NCBI RefSeq assembly: GCF_036669915.1
Contig: NC_089312.1
Span: forward strand, 15,997,317-16,061,316
Length of the DNA stretch: 64,000 nt
Direction of reading: 5' to 3'
From: Pocillopora verrucosa
Taxonomy: Eukaryota; Cnidaria; Anthozoa; Scleractinia; Pocilloporidae
Under the pieces are notes generated by a model. It saw nothing but the letters and a program-made list of their open reading frames with translations, was not told where the DNA came from and ran no database searches. This document shows, one piece after another, positions 54,655 through 64,000 of the stretch (within the stretch, counting starts at the first letter, position 1; every line of letters begins with the position of its first letter). Both the position numbers and the translations under genes were made by a program.

Positions 54655-56884
54655 AGTTTAAGTAGACTGAGAGGCCTTGACGAAGAATATTCTAGAATCA
54701 CACAAAACCTGTCGACCACAATCGAGTTCAGTCAAAGTTCTGACTGCCTTGGCAGATATGAATGTCGGAGTGTTATGTCGCTCAGAGAACCCAGCACAAT
54801 ACAAATATATATATTCACACTAGTTGTTTTCTTCTCATTCACAGATTAATATAAAATTTAACTTTTGACGGCTAGCCGTTTCCCCAAGTAATTATACTTT
54901 TTCTGCTCAGTTTGCTCAGCCCTTACAATTCTGTAACAATCCAAATTAAATACTGTCTTAAAATTTGCATGCTCATTAGAATTTTTTCTTTTTTATTTTA
55001 TCTTTGAAGATCGGGCGGGCCTTTAGAACTCGCAAAGTCACTTTACAATTTGAAATTTTAAGATTTCGGTTTTTTGATCTAATATTCAAATAAGCAGATA
55101 CAAAAGTGCACAAGAGAACTGAAAATAAACTAAGTTGTGGGTAGATTTTATTGAGGAAATGAAATGCTAAAATGTTTATTCAGCTTCACACCTACGTGCA
55201 ACTGTTGAGCTAAAGCGCCAACCGTTTATTGGGATAAATCTTAAAAAAAGCTTGTCTTTTCTTGAGATTGTCCAGCGACTGACAATAAAACTTCATTTTC
55301 AAGGTTACGTGGAATTGTGAAAAGGCCATCTGCTGGTGGATTGCGCTTAGAAGGGCGCAAAAATAACAAGGAAACTTTGAGAACGGAGTAAAAACAAGAG
55401 CCTTCGTCGCTATGGTGTTACGTTTTGTATCATTGCTTTTCCAATTTAAACAAACCCGGAAAACTATGGATGGTGAATCTATCGAAAGCGATAAAAAAGC
55501 GATATGCGAATCGAAAAGAAATTTCATTTGCTTCAATGGTAGATTGTAGTTTTCAATTTTGGCCGGATTGGATCAATTTGTTCAGACCCGACACCTGGTT
55601 GTAATCATCACTGAAAAACATTTCTGGGTTTAAGCTCCAAGCTTTCATAAAGAAATGTGATCGATATAGCGGATGTGAAGCGACAAAATGGAGATATTTT
55701 TCCATTTCATTTTTTTTTTAATTCCTGCCTCCTTCGATTGTCTCAAAAGTACTCGCGCTGCAAATCTGAAAATTAGAATGCGAACTTTAAAATATTTTCA
55801 GGACACTGACCTCTACAAATTGCAAGTGTTGAATTGAAGGACAGATTAATTTACCGTTGGATGGAATATAAAGATTCATTAACCCTAGTTTTTCTTTTCA
55901 TTTTTCGGTCACTGCATTAAAAAAATTTAGATTTCGTTGAAATTCATGCCATAGAAAAACAATATTTTAGTCGTTGGTGCTATCAACATTTTTCAATACA
56001 ATTTAGAAGAGGATACTGAATATTTTTAATATGGTAGCCACTTGAACTTTGGCTTTACCAAGCATACCAATTAATATGCTGTCTTATCGCTTATTGTAAA
56101 AGTGAAGATCGTCTTTGCCACAAAAACAGTGAAAAATAGGAGTAATGAGGAGGAGAAGTTAAAGGTTACCAAGATTATCGTGGCTTTACATCTCTGAGTA
56201 ACATATCGTTTTGATTGTTCCAAGATTACCTTTTATACTCTGATTGAGAATATCATGAGAGCATTCGTTTACCTTGTAACATTAAGAACAACAAGTTAAA
56301 AAAACTTAAAATGTTATTATTTAGGTTGAATGTACATTGTAATTATGATAAATTGTTTTGTTTTAAAATAATTTTTAGTCGGAGTCGAGGTAACGAGGAA
56401 GCTGTACACCTGCAGGTAATTGCTTCGTTAAAACGAAAGAAAAACCAATTTAGTGGTCTTAACACGTATTACTTGCCCTTATTGAAAATGTAATTAAAGC
56501 GTTTTTTTTTTTTTTTTTTTTTTTTTTTACTGGGCTCTTTGAGTTTTGGGAGAACACAGGAAAACTTTGTAAATTACGAAGCGAGGGCGAGTGACTTACA
56601 GAGTTAGCGAGTCACAAAAACAAAACTAATTCTGCGAGTGACTTGTCAGTCTGGTAAACAAATAACGAGAAGCGTATTCTTTTTTAAACAAAAAAACAAA
56701 GGGTTATCTCTCAAATAAACAATAGGCTTATAGCGCGTATGATATTTCGGTTCTAAATTTTTAAGAATTTTTTTCCAAAAAAATCACTTAACATGGACTA
56801 AACATGTAACAAAGACTCTATCATTGTTCTACGGCAGTTTATTCCCATCTCTACTGAAATTAAAGTTGAAAACCCACAAGAAAT
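54655..56884. other. E upstream region, duplicated at 59168-61958
   Basis: No recognised gene. A 108-codon minus frame at 55210-55536 is also present in copy 2 (59724-60050), as expected from near-identity. A 27-base T-run is at 56502-56528. Confidence 0.55.
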
Positions 56885-57118
56885 ATGACTAACTTGAGGT
56901 GTTTATTTTTATTAGTTACTTGGTGCGGTCTATACTTCAAAGCGTTTTTAAAGAAGGGACTATATCTGAAGAGCAGCCTAGGCTCTGATTCAGAGAAGTT
57001 CTTAAAACGTGACCTGGTGGACTTTGTTGTGAATCCAGTGTGTTATACAAAGACCTCAAAACACCGGGTCGGTGGCGAGCCTGCAGCATTCACGAGGAAG
57101 AAACATATGGATGAATAG
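56885..57118 (+). CDS. Candidate small secreted peptide gene, copy 1
   Basis: A 77-codon frame from the ATG at 56885. Residues 1-20 (MTNLRCLFLLVTWCGLYFKA) look like a weak signal peptide or membrane anchor. The rest is basic, with KK, KR and RKK pairs (about positions 23-24, 41-42 and 71-73) that could be convertase sites, and a single late cysteine. Copy 2 (61959-62192) encodes the same protein, but this is weak evidence because the whole segment is near-identical. It is convergent with F1, about 0.9 kb away. It may be a chance frame or a peptide precursor; I do not recognise the sequence. Confidence 0.3.
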   Translation: MTNLRCLFLLVTWCGLYFKAFLKKGLYLKSSLGSDSEKFLKRDLVDFVVNPVCYTKTSKHRVGGEPAAFTRKKHMDE

Positions 57119-57991
57119 GCGAACTTGGAGAAACTCAATAGACGTCGTTTTCGACGGGTTCAAACTAGATAGATGATCTCACTGGGCACTGTCGGTAACG
57201 ACGCAGACGCCTGCCTGATCTCGAACTCAGGTGTGGGAGAGAAGATCATGTGCCTCCAACCAGAAGCTATCTCAAATTGCCAGCTTATGCATACGAACAC
57301 AGTTTTTGGGAAGTCGTTTTAATAGAGTACCACAACTGAGCGCAGCGATCAGCTTATCTGTATGACGGGATGATTCCTATTACTCTCTTTCATGGATAAT
57401 TCATATCTGTCTTTGTCTCCCTTTGCATCGGCTCATCTTTGTCTATTGAACTAAAATACATTTTCATCTTTTATTCGTAGTTGCTTTGACCAATAAATAA
57501 CTAGTGATCCCAGTTAACTTTAGTATCTTTAATATCTATAAAATCAATAATCAAAATTACAGTAGGAGAGCATTTTATCGCGCAAACATTTTGCACCAGC
57601 CTGAATCGAAAAATTGAATGAAGTCTTCATTAAGAATATTAAACAACTAAAATAAAAAAATGAGCACGACAATTTAATGAGTAATGAAAGTAAATGTACA
57701 TGTATTCTGTCAGTATATTATAAACAAGAGATTTTAAACTGAGCTCAGTTTATATTCTCTTGATTCTGTTAGTTTGATGATTGCCCTTTCCAGACCAATA
57801 CAAATACTTTTTACTATGAGATGAATTAAGGGCAATAGCTGGTTTGTCGATAAAATCATTTGGTCTTACTTGATAGTTTCCCTTTCTCCATTCTTAATTG
57901 GGAGGGTGGTAGTTTATGGTAAATTGAACCAGGGAGTTAAATTTCGTGACAATGTGTCGATAATTGCGCGGCTTCTACACAAGCACAGTAG
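57119..57991. other. Spacer between the 77-codon frame and F1
   Basis: No gene seen. Copied at 62193-63066 with few differences. Confidence 0.55.
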
Positions 57992-58882
57992 CTACTGACA
58001 CCAGCATGTAAGTCTCGGCCGCAAGCAAGACGTCAGATGTCCTCCATAATAGCCGTAAAGTAAAGGATCTAATCCAGAATTGAGGAAAATTAAAAGCTGA
58101 GACATTTTCCATGCAAAGTCAGGCGACGCTAAGCTAAAGTATATAAGTGTTCGAATAACCATAAACGGAGACCAGCAGATTACAAACGCCATCGTTAGCG
58201 CGGAAAGTGTCTTTGCAATCTTCCGCTGCCTTTGCTTTGAGTGCGTAATGAAGGCCGTGGTTGGAATGGACGCTACTCGTAGGGTTCGAAAAATGCAGCT
58301 TTGTGTGTAAATCATATAAACCAGCGGAGCTACAAAGAAAATTGTTGTATGTACACTGTAGAAGATTTGTGGGAAAAAATTCGTCCTCTTTCTAGCAAGG
58401 CACATAACACTATTTTGTTGCGTTTCCACCCGGTAAATGAACAACAAAGGCAAACAAATGAGTAGGCTGCAACTCCAAATTATGATAAGTTTAAAGTACT
58501 GTTTCTCTGGCCATCTTTTTACTAGAGCGTTGATTGGATTCGAAGTAACCTTCAGTCTTTCGTAGCTTATAGTCAAAAGCGTGATGATTGTACTTGTGTA
58601 ACTTGCTTCAATTAAGAATCCTTGTAGTTTGCAAGTGATGTTACCACCGACCCATTGCCACAGAAATGCGATACTGTTGAATATGGTCAAGATTGTGAAG
58701 CAGAGATCGGCAGAAGCTAGATTTGCCAATAGCCACATAAAAGGGGAGTGTCTTTGTTTCAAAGTCTTGTAGCAGGTTACCAGGACCCAGATGTTTCCAA
58801 CTGTTGATAAAATAAAAACAAAACTGTAGAAACCACTGAACAGAACCACAAGGATTGAAGAAAAAGAATCACTCCTCTCCAT
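57992..58882 (-). CDS. Class A GPCR, F, copy 1 (F1)
   Basis: Intact intronless receptor of 296 residues with an ATG at 58882 (MERSDSFSSILVV). Landmarks are N30, LASAD D59, C84/C161, TM3 E108-R109-L110, CWSP 236-239 and TM7 N268 and DPLLY (272-276). ECL1 carries the NIT sequon. The tail is short and cysteine-rich (LTCWCQ), which could be palmitoylated. It differs from F2 at only two residues (M160 versus V, W294 versus S). F keeps the acidic TM3 residue that B and E have lost, although its overall sequence is B/E-like. Confidence 0.94.
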   Translation of the reverse strand: MERSDSFSSILVVLFSGFYSFVFILSTVGNIWVLVTCYKTLKQRHSPFMWLLANLASADLCFTILTIFNSIAFLWQWVGGNITCKLQGFLIEASYTSTIITLLTISYERLKVTSNPINALVKRWPEKQYFKLIIIWSCSLLICLPLLFIYRVETQQNSVMCLARKRTNFFPQIFYSVHTTIFFVAPLVYMIYTQSCIFRTLRVASIPTTAFITHSKQRQRKIAKTLSALTMAFVICWSPFMVIRTLIYFSLASPDFAWKMSQLLIFLNSGLDPLLYGYYGGHLTSCLRPRLTCWCQ

Positions 58883-59038
58883 GTATGGTAGTTTGGTCGG
58901 CTAATTTCGGTGAAACCGTAGGTTTCATGTAACGTTTAAGGACAAATCTCACTTTGTGGTCTATATAAATTTTGTTCGAATATTCGAGGATCAAAGAGAT
59001 AAATTCAACCTTGTTTTACTCGGAGTTCTGTGTCCTGT

Positions 59039-59076
59039 TTTCAGTGTCTTCAAACGCAAGTTTGAAGACACTGAAA
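59039..59076. repeat. Perfect 17-bp inverted repeat at the duplication junction
   Basis: TTTCAGTGTCTTCAAAC, a GCAA loop, then the exact complement GTTTGAAGACACTGAAA. It lies immediately left of the start of copy 2 (59081) and has no counterpart at the corresponding place in E (54568). Confidence 0.9.
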
Positions 59077-59080
59077 GTTT

Positions 59081-59167
59081 GCCAATGGTCGATAGCATGA
59101 AACACGTACTGTAAAATACCGAGAATGACACCAAAATGGCTATAGGAAAGTCGTCACTTGTCGTCAT
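59081..59167 (-). pseudogene. 5' stub of receptor E
   Basis: 29 codons from the ATG at 59167, the same as the start of E (MTTSDDFPIAILV to LSTIG), cut off by the junction before the TM1 asparagine. The E upstream flank follows, so the E promoter has probably been copied without its gene. A transcript starting here would read into the hairpin and towards the F1 upstream region. Confidence 0.88.
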
Positions 59168-60458
59168 AGTTTAAGTAGACTGAGAGGCCTTGACGAAGAA
59201 TATTCTAGAATCACACAAGACCTGTCGACCACAATTGAGTTCAGTCAAAGTTCTGACTGCCTTGGCAGATATAAATGTCCGAGTGTTATGTCGCTCAGAG
59301 AACCCAGCACAATACAAATGTATATATTCACACAAGTTGTTTTCTTCTCATTCACAGATTAATATAAAATTTAACATTTGACGGCTAGCCGTTTCCCCAA
59401 GTAATTATACTTTTTCTGCTCAGTTTGCTCAGCCCTTTCAATTCTGTAACAATCCAAATTAAATACTGTCTTAAAATTTGCATGCTCATTAGAATTTTTT
59501 TCTTTTTTATTTTATCTTTGGAGATCGGGCGAGCCTTTAGAACTCGCAAAGTCACTTTACAATCTGAAATTTTAAGATTTCGGTTTTTTGATCTAATATT
59601 CAAATAAGCAGATACAGAAGTGCACTAGAGAACTGAAAATAAACTGAGTTGTGGGTAGATTTTATTGAGGAAATGAAATGCTAAAATGTTTATTCAGCTT
59701 CACATCTAAGTGCAACTGTTGAGCTAAAGCGCCAACCGTTTATTAGGATAAATCTTAAAAAAGGCTTGTCTGTTCTTGAGATTGTCCAGCGACTGACAAT
59801 AAAACTTCATTTTCAAGGTTAAGTGGAATTGTGAAAAGGCCATCTGCTGGTGGATTGGGCTTAGAGGGGCGCAAAAATAAAAAGGAAACTTTGAGAACGG
59901 AGTAAAAACAAGAGCCTTCGTCGCTATGGTGTTACGTTTTGTATCATTGCTTTTCCAATTTAAACAAACCCGGAAAACTATGGATGGTGAATCTATAGAA
60001 AGCGATAAAAAAGCGATATGTGGATCGAAAAGAAATTTCATTTGCTTCAATGGTAGATCCGGATTAGATCAATTTGCTCAGACTCTACACCTAGTTGTAA
60101 TCATCACTGGAAAACATTTCTGGGTTTAAGCTCCAAGCTTTCGTAGAGAAATGTGATCGATATCGCGGATGTGAAGCGACAAAATGGAGATATTTTTCCA
60201 TTTCATTTTTTTTTTAATCCCTGCCTCCTTCGATTGTCTCAAAAGTACTCGCGCTGCACATCTGAAAATTAGAATGCGAACTTTAAAATATTTTCAGGAC
60301 ACTGACCCCTACAAATTGCAAGTGTTGAATTGAAGGACAGATTAATTTACCGTTGGATGGAATATAAAGATTCATTAACCCCAGTTTTTCTTTTCATTTT
60401 TCAGTCACTGCCTTAAAAAAATTTAGATTTCGTTGAAATTCATGCCATAGAAAAACAA
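59168..60458. other. Duplicated E upstream region, copy 2, left part
   Basis: Matches 54655-55966 with scattered differences. No gene. Confidence 0.6.
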
Positions 60459-61024
60459 GTTGAGTTGTAAATATTCCTGGATTGACAGGGTCTTGAAATC
60501 ACAGGAATCGGCATGTGTTTTTGAGTGAAGGTATTCCGAAAGCGTAGAATGCCCAGGTCTTGGAGTCGGTGTTTTAATTCAGGACGCAAAGAGACGCTAT
60601 TAATAGAGGCAGCCAAATTACGCAAAGCCGAAGGAGAATACGCAATTGTTGGTCGGGTTCGGTCAGAAGTCCTTTGCTGGTCTTGAATTAAACAGGGTCC
60701 TGGTAGAGGGTGAACGTCACTACTTCTAATGATGTTTTCTAGTCCGACGGGCCGCAGGACAAACGCTGCTTCGGGCAGACATATCATAACAGGCCCATGT
60801 TTAGTAGTCTTCTGAACAGCGAACTTAACTCGATGTTTCCGGCGAAATTTAACCAGTTCCAGTTTGAGAGATGGTCCGACTGGCAGGTTAGTATCTTTAG
60901 CCGTCCTGTAAATCAAGCTGGTGAACCTAGGCTCCGCTAGATGGGCTAGAAGAATAAGAAATACGAAGAGCCTAATGACGGTGCGTGTGTCCGCCATTAG
61001 ACGCCAGTCCCCCCGACTGACGAC
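60459..61024 (-). mobile_element. LINE 5'-end fragment (ORF start with 2A-like motif)
   Basis: 566 bp present only in copy 2; copy 1 runs straight from AAAAACAA to TATTTTAG at 55966/55967. The minus strand is open from the ATG at 60997 (MADTRTVIRLFVFLILLAH) for over 170 codons. It contains SSDVHPLPGP, a variant of the DVxxNPGP 2A-like motif found at the start of some CR1/L2-type LINE ORFs, followed by IAYSPSALRNLA and LKHRLQDLGILRFRN. The element starts with a G-rich GTCGTCAGTCGGGGG and lacks its 3' half, poly-A and endonuclease. No target duplication is visible. LINE copies normally keep the 3' end, so this one is unusual. Confidence 0.65.
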
Positions 61025-61575
61025 TATTTTAGTCGTTGGTGCTATCAAAATTTTTCGATACAATTTAGAAGAGGATACTGAATATTTTTAATATCGATAT
61101 GGTAGCCACTTGAACTTTGGCTTTACCAAGCTAAGCATACCAATTAATATGCTGTCTTATCGCTTATTATAAAAGTGAAGATCGTCTTTGCCACAAAAAC
61201 AGTGAAAAAGAAGAGTAATGAGGAGGAGAAGTGAAAGGTTACCAAGATTATCGTGGCTTTACATCTCTGAGTAACATATCGTTTTGATTGTTCCAAGATT
61301 ACCTTTTATACTCTGATTGAGAATATCATGAGAGCATTCGTTTACCTTGTAACATTAAGAACAACAAGTTAAAAAAAACTTAAAATGTTATTATTTAGGT
61401 TGAATGTACATTGTAATTATGATAAATTGTTTTGTTTTAAAATAATTTTTGGTCGGAGTCGAGGTAACGAGGAAGCTGTACACCTGCAGGTAATTGCTTC
61501 GTTAAAACGAAAGAAAAACCAATTTAGTGGTCTTAACACGTATTACTTGCCCTTATTGAAAATGTAATTAAAGCG

Positions 61576-61606
<31 letters not shown>

Positions 61607-61958
61607 GGCCTCTTTGAGTTTTGGGAGAACACAGGAAAACTTTGTAAATTACGAAGCGAGGGCGAGTGACTTACAGAGTTAGCGAGTCACAAAAAAAAAC
61701 TAATTCTGCGAGTGACTTGTCAGTCTGGTAAACAAATAACGAGAAGCGTATTCTTTTTTAAACAAAAAAACCCAGGGTTATCTCTCAAATAAACAATAGG
61801 CTTATAGCGCGTATGATATTTCGGTTCTAAATTTTTAAGAATTTTTTTCCAAAAAAATCACTTAACATGGACTAAACATGTAACAAAGACTCTATCATTG
61901 TTCTACGGCAGTTTATTCCCATCTCTACTGAAATTAAAGTTGAAAACCCACAAGAAAT
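61025..61958. other. Duplicated E upstream region, copy 2, right part
   Basis: Matches 55967-56884. Contains a 28-base T-run (61576-61603) against 27 in copy 1. Confidence 0.6.
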
Positions 61959-62192
61959 ATGACTAACTTGAGGTGTTTATTTTTATTAGTTACTTGGTGC
62001 GGTCTATACTTCAAAGCGTTTTTAAAGAAGGGACTATATCTGAAGAGCAGCCTAGGCTCTGATTCAGAGAAGTTCTTAAAACGTGACCTGGTGGACTTTG
62101 TTGTGAATCCAGTGTGTTATACAAAGACCTCAAAACACCGGGTCGGTGGCGAGCCTGCAGCATTCACGAGGAAGAAACATATGGATGAATAG
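61959..62192 (+). CDS. Candidate small secreted peptide gene, copy 2
   Basis: Encodes the same 77 residues as 56885-57118. It has the same signal-like start and dibasic pairs and is convergent with F2. The same caution applies: identity follows from the recent duplication and is not proof of selection. Confidence 0.3.
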   Translation: MTNLRCLFLLVTWCGLYFKAFLKKGLYLKSSLGSDSEKFLKRDLVDFVVNPVCYTKTSKHRVGGEPAAFTRKKHMDE

Positions 62193-63066
62193 GCGAACTT
62201 GGAGAAACTCAATAGACGTCGTTTTCGACGGGTTCAAACTAGATAGATGATCTCACTGGGCACTGTCGGTAACGACGCAGACGCCTGCCTGATCTCGAAC
62301 TCAGGTGTGGGAGAGAAGATCATGTGCCTCCAACCAGAAGCTATCTCAAATTGCCAGCTTATGCATACGAACACAGTTTTTGGGAAGTCGTTTTAATAGA
62401 GTACCACAACTGAGCGCAGCGATCAGCTTATCTGTATGACGGGATGAGTCCTATTACTCTCTTTCATGGATAATTCATATCTGTCTTTGTCTCCCTTTGC
62501 ATCGGCTCATCTTTGTCTATTGAACTAAAATACATTTTCATCTTTTATTCGTAGTTGCTTTGACCAATAAATAACTAGTGATCCCAGTTAACTTTAGTAT
62601 CTTTAATATCTATAAAATCAATAATCAAAATTACAGTAGGAGAGCATTTTATCGCGCAAACATTTTGCACCAGCCTGAATCGAAAAAATTGAATGAAGTC
62701 TTCATTAAGAATATTAAACAACTAAAAAAACAAAATGAGCACGACAATTTAATGAGTAATGAAAGTAAATGTACATGTATTCTGTCAGTATATTATAAAC
62801 AAGAGATTTTAAACTGAGCTCAGTTTATATTCTCTTGATTCTGTTAGTTTGATGATTGCCCTTTCCAAAGCATTACAAATACTTTTTACTATGAGATGAA
62901 TTAAAGGCAATAGCTGGTTTGTCGATAAAATCATTTGGTCTTACTTGATAGTTTCCCTTTCTCCATTCTTAATTGGGAGGGTGGTAGTTTATGGTAAATT
63001 GAACCAGGGAGTTAAATTTCGTGACAATGTGTCGATAATTGCGTGGCTTCTACACAAGCACAGTAG
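62193..63066. other. Spacer between the second 77-codon frame and F2
   Basis: Matches 57119-57991. A 79-codon frame at 62578-62817 arises from small A-run differences and is not shared with copy 1, so it is not called. Confidence 0.55.
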
Positions 63067-63957
63067 CTACTGACACGAGCATGTAAGTCTCGGCCGCAAG
63101 CAAGACGTCAGATGTCCTCCATAATAGCCGTAAAGTAAAGGATCTAATCCAGAATTGAGGAAAATTAAAAGCTGAGACATTTTCCATGCAAAGTCAGGCG
63201 ACGCTAAGCTAAAGTATATAAGTGTTCGAATAACCATAAACGGAGACCAGCAGATTACAAACGCCATCGTTAGCGCGGAAAGTGTCTTTGCAATCTTCCG
63301 CTGCCTTTGCTTTGAGTGCGTAATGAAGGCCGTGGTTGGAATGGACGCTACTCGTAGGGTTCGAAAAATGCAGCTTTGTGTGTAAATCATATACACCAGC
63401 GGAGCTACAAAGAAAATTGTTGTATGTACACTGTAGAAGATTTGTGGGAAAAAATTCGTCCTCTTTCTAGCAAGGCACACAACACTATTTTGTTGCGTTT
63501 CCACCCGGTAAATGAACAACAAAGGCAAACAAATGAGTAGGCTGCAACTCCAAATTATGATAAGTTTAAAGTACTGTTTCTCTGGCCATCTTTTTACTAG
63601 AGCGTTGATTGGATTCGAAGTAACCTTCAGTCTTTCGTAGCTTATAGTCAAAAGCGTGATGATTGTACTTGTGTAACTTGCTTCAATTAAGAATCCTTGT
63701 AGTTTGCAAGTGATGTTACCACCAACCCATTGCCACAGAAATGCGATACTGTTGAATATGGTTAAGATTGTGAAGCAGAGATCGGCAGAAGCTAGATTTG
63801 CCAATAGCCACATAAAAGGGGAGTGTCTTTGTTTCAAAGTCTTGTAGCAGGTTACCAGGACCCAGATGTTTCCAACTGTTGATAAAATAAAAACAAAACT
63901 GTAGAAACCACTGAACAGAACCACAAGGATTGAAGAAAAAGAATCACTCCTCTCCAT
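63067..63957 (-). CDS. Class A GPCR, F, copy 2 (F2)
   Basis: Intact 296-residue receptor with an ATG at 63957, two residues different from F1 (V160, S294) and with a few silent changes. All landmarks are as in F1. Its 5' flank is visible for only 43 bases before the window ends, so it cannot be told whether it kept the same promoter. Its 3' side is the duplicated spacer. Confidence 0.94.
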   Translation of the reverse strand: MERSDSFSSILVVLFSGFYSFVFILSTVGNIWVLVTCYKTLKQRHSPFMWLLANLASADLCFTILTIFNSIAFLWQWVGGNITCKLQGFLIEASYTSTIITLLTISYERLKVTSNPINALVKRWPEKQYFKLIIIWSCSLLICLPLLFIYRVETQQNSVVCLARKRTNFFPQIFYSVHTTIFFVAPLVYMIYTQSCIFRTLRVASIPTTAFITHSKQRQRKIAKTLSALTMAFVICWSPFMVIRTLIYFSLASPDFAWKMSQLLIFLNSGLDPLLYGYYGGHLTSCLRPRLTCSCQ

Positions 63958-64000
63958 GTATGGTAGTTTGGTCGGCTGATTTCGGCGAAACCGTAGGTTT

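Larger units (their letters stand above)
54568..59080. repeat. Tandem duplication, copy 1 (about 4.5 kb)
   Basis: Runs from inside the E gene to the junction with copy 2. It contains the E promoter region, several hundred bases without genes, a 77-codon frame (56885-57118) and F1. Copy 2 begins at about 59081 and continues past the window edge. The two copies differ by scattered single bases and small indels, plus one 566-bp insertion in copy 2. Confidence 0.92.
59081..64000. repeat. Tandem duplication, copy 2 (runs off the window)
   Basis: Repeats 54568 onward. It includes the stub of E, the E upstream region, the LINE insertion (60459-61024), the second 77-codon frame and F2. The 3' end is not visible. 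Confidence 0.92.

Noticed and set aside
55210-55536. 108-codon minus-strand frame, also at 59724-60050
   Set aside because: No recognisable domain. Present in both copies only because the segment was recently duplicated.
62578-62817. 79-codon frame in the second duplication copy
   Set aside because: Created by small A-run differences; the same place in copy 1 is not open.
1-64000. CRISPR arrays, bacterial operons, rRNA genes
   Set aside because: None seen. Repeats here are segmental duplications, LTRs, hairpin elements and simple tracts.

Overview
The window is AT-rich animal DNA, most likely from a cnidarian and probably an anthozoan (stony coral or sea anemone). This is an inference from three things: intronless class A (rhodopsin-like) G-protein-coupled receptor genes in tandem, a tRNA-headed SINE and LINE remnants of types I associate with cnidarian genomes, and many small hairpin DNA elements. 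Every receptor lies on the minus strand. No CRISPR array, rRNA gene, free-standing tRNA gene or bacterial operon was seen.

Region 1 (1 to about 45.5 kb) is a decaying segmental array. Its ancestral unit reads, left to right on the plus strand, receptor A, receptor B, spacer with RecQ-helicase-like scraps, receptor C. Four units can be traced. Unit 1: A1 (86-1069), B1 (3464-4363), broken C1 (6761-8280). Unit 2: A2 (14504-15490), B lost and replaced by unrelated DNA, broken C2 (20545-21430). Unit 3: A3 broken by one stop (25677-26681), B3 (29087-30016), C deleted at about 33277. Unit 4: A4 broken by frameshifts (38770-39779), B4 (42420-43349), no C. A and B genes look intact in most units. C is broken in both surviving copies, and the two copies share one stop codon. 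A BEL/Pao LTR element with identical LTRs, two LINE fragments, a SINE, foldback elements and a small structured-RNA-like insertion sit in the spacers. The paralogous units supply empty sites that show the order of several of these events.

Region 2 (about 45.5-53.7 kb) is mostly non-receptor DNA. It holds a second SINE, a short piece resembling the N-terminus of KIAA1958/Crypton-derived proteins (47564-47770), a probable first coding exon of an unidentified spliced gene (48206-48377), receptor D (49274-50170, closest to A) and a Penelope-like fragment (51820-52230).

Region 3 (53.7-64 kb) holds receptor E (53764-54654) and two nearly identical receptors F1 (57992-58882) and F2 (63067-63957), made by a recent tandem duplication of about 4.5 kb. 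The duplication junction carries a perfect 17-bp inverted repeat and an 87-bp stub of the 5' end of E. Copy 2 alone carries a 566-bp LINE 5'-end insertion. Each copy also holds a 77-codon frame with a signal-like N-terminus.

Together this is a lineage-specific birth-and-death cluster of orphan receptors with intact seven-helix architecture (six that look intact plus the F1/F2 pair). The TM3 E/DRY position varies between subfamilies (ERL in A, D and F; QRL in B and E; LRL in C). All have DPxxY instead of NPxxY in TM7. Ligands cannot be told from sequence.
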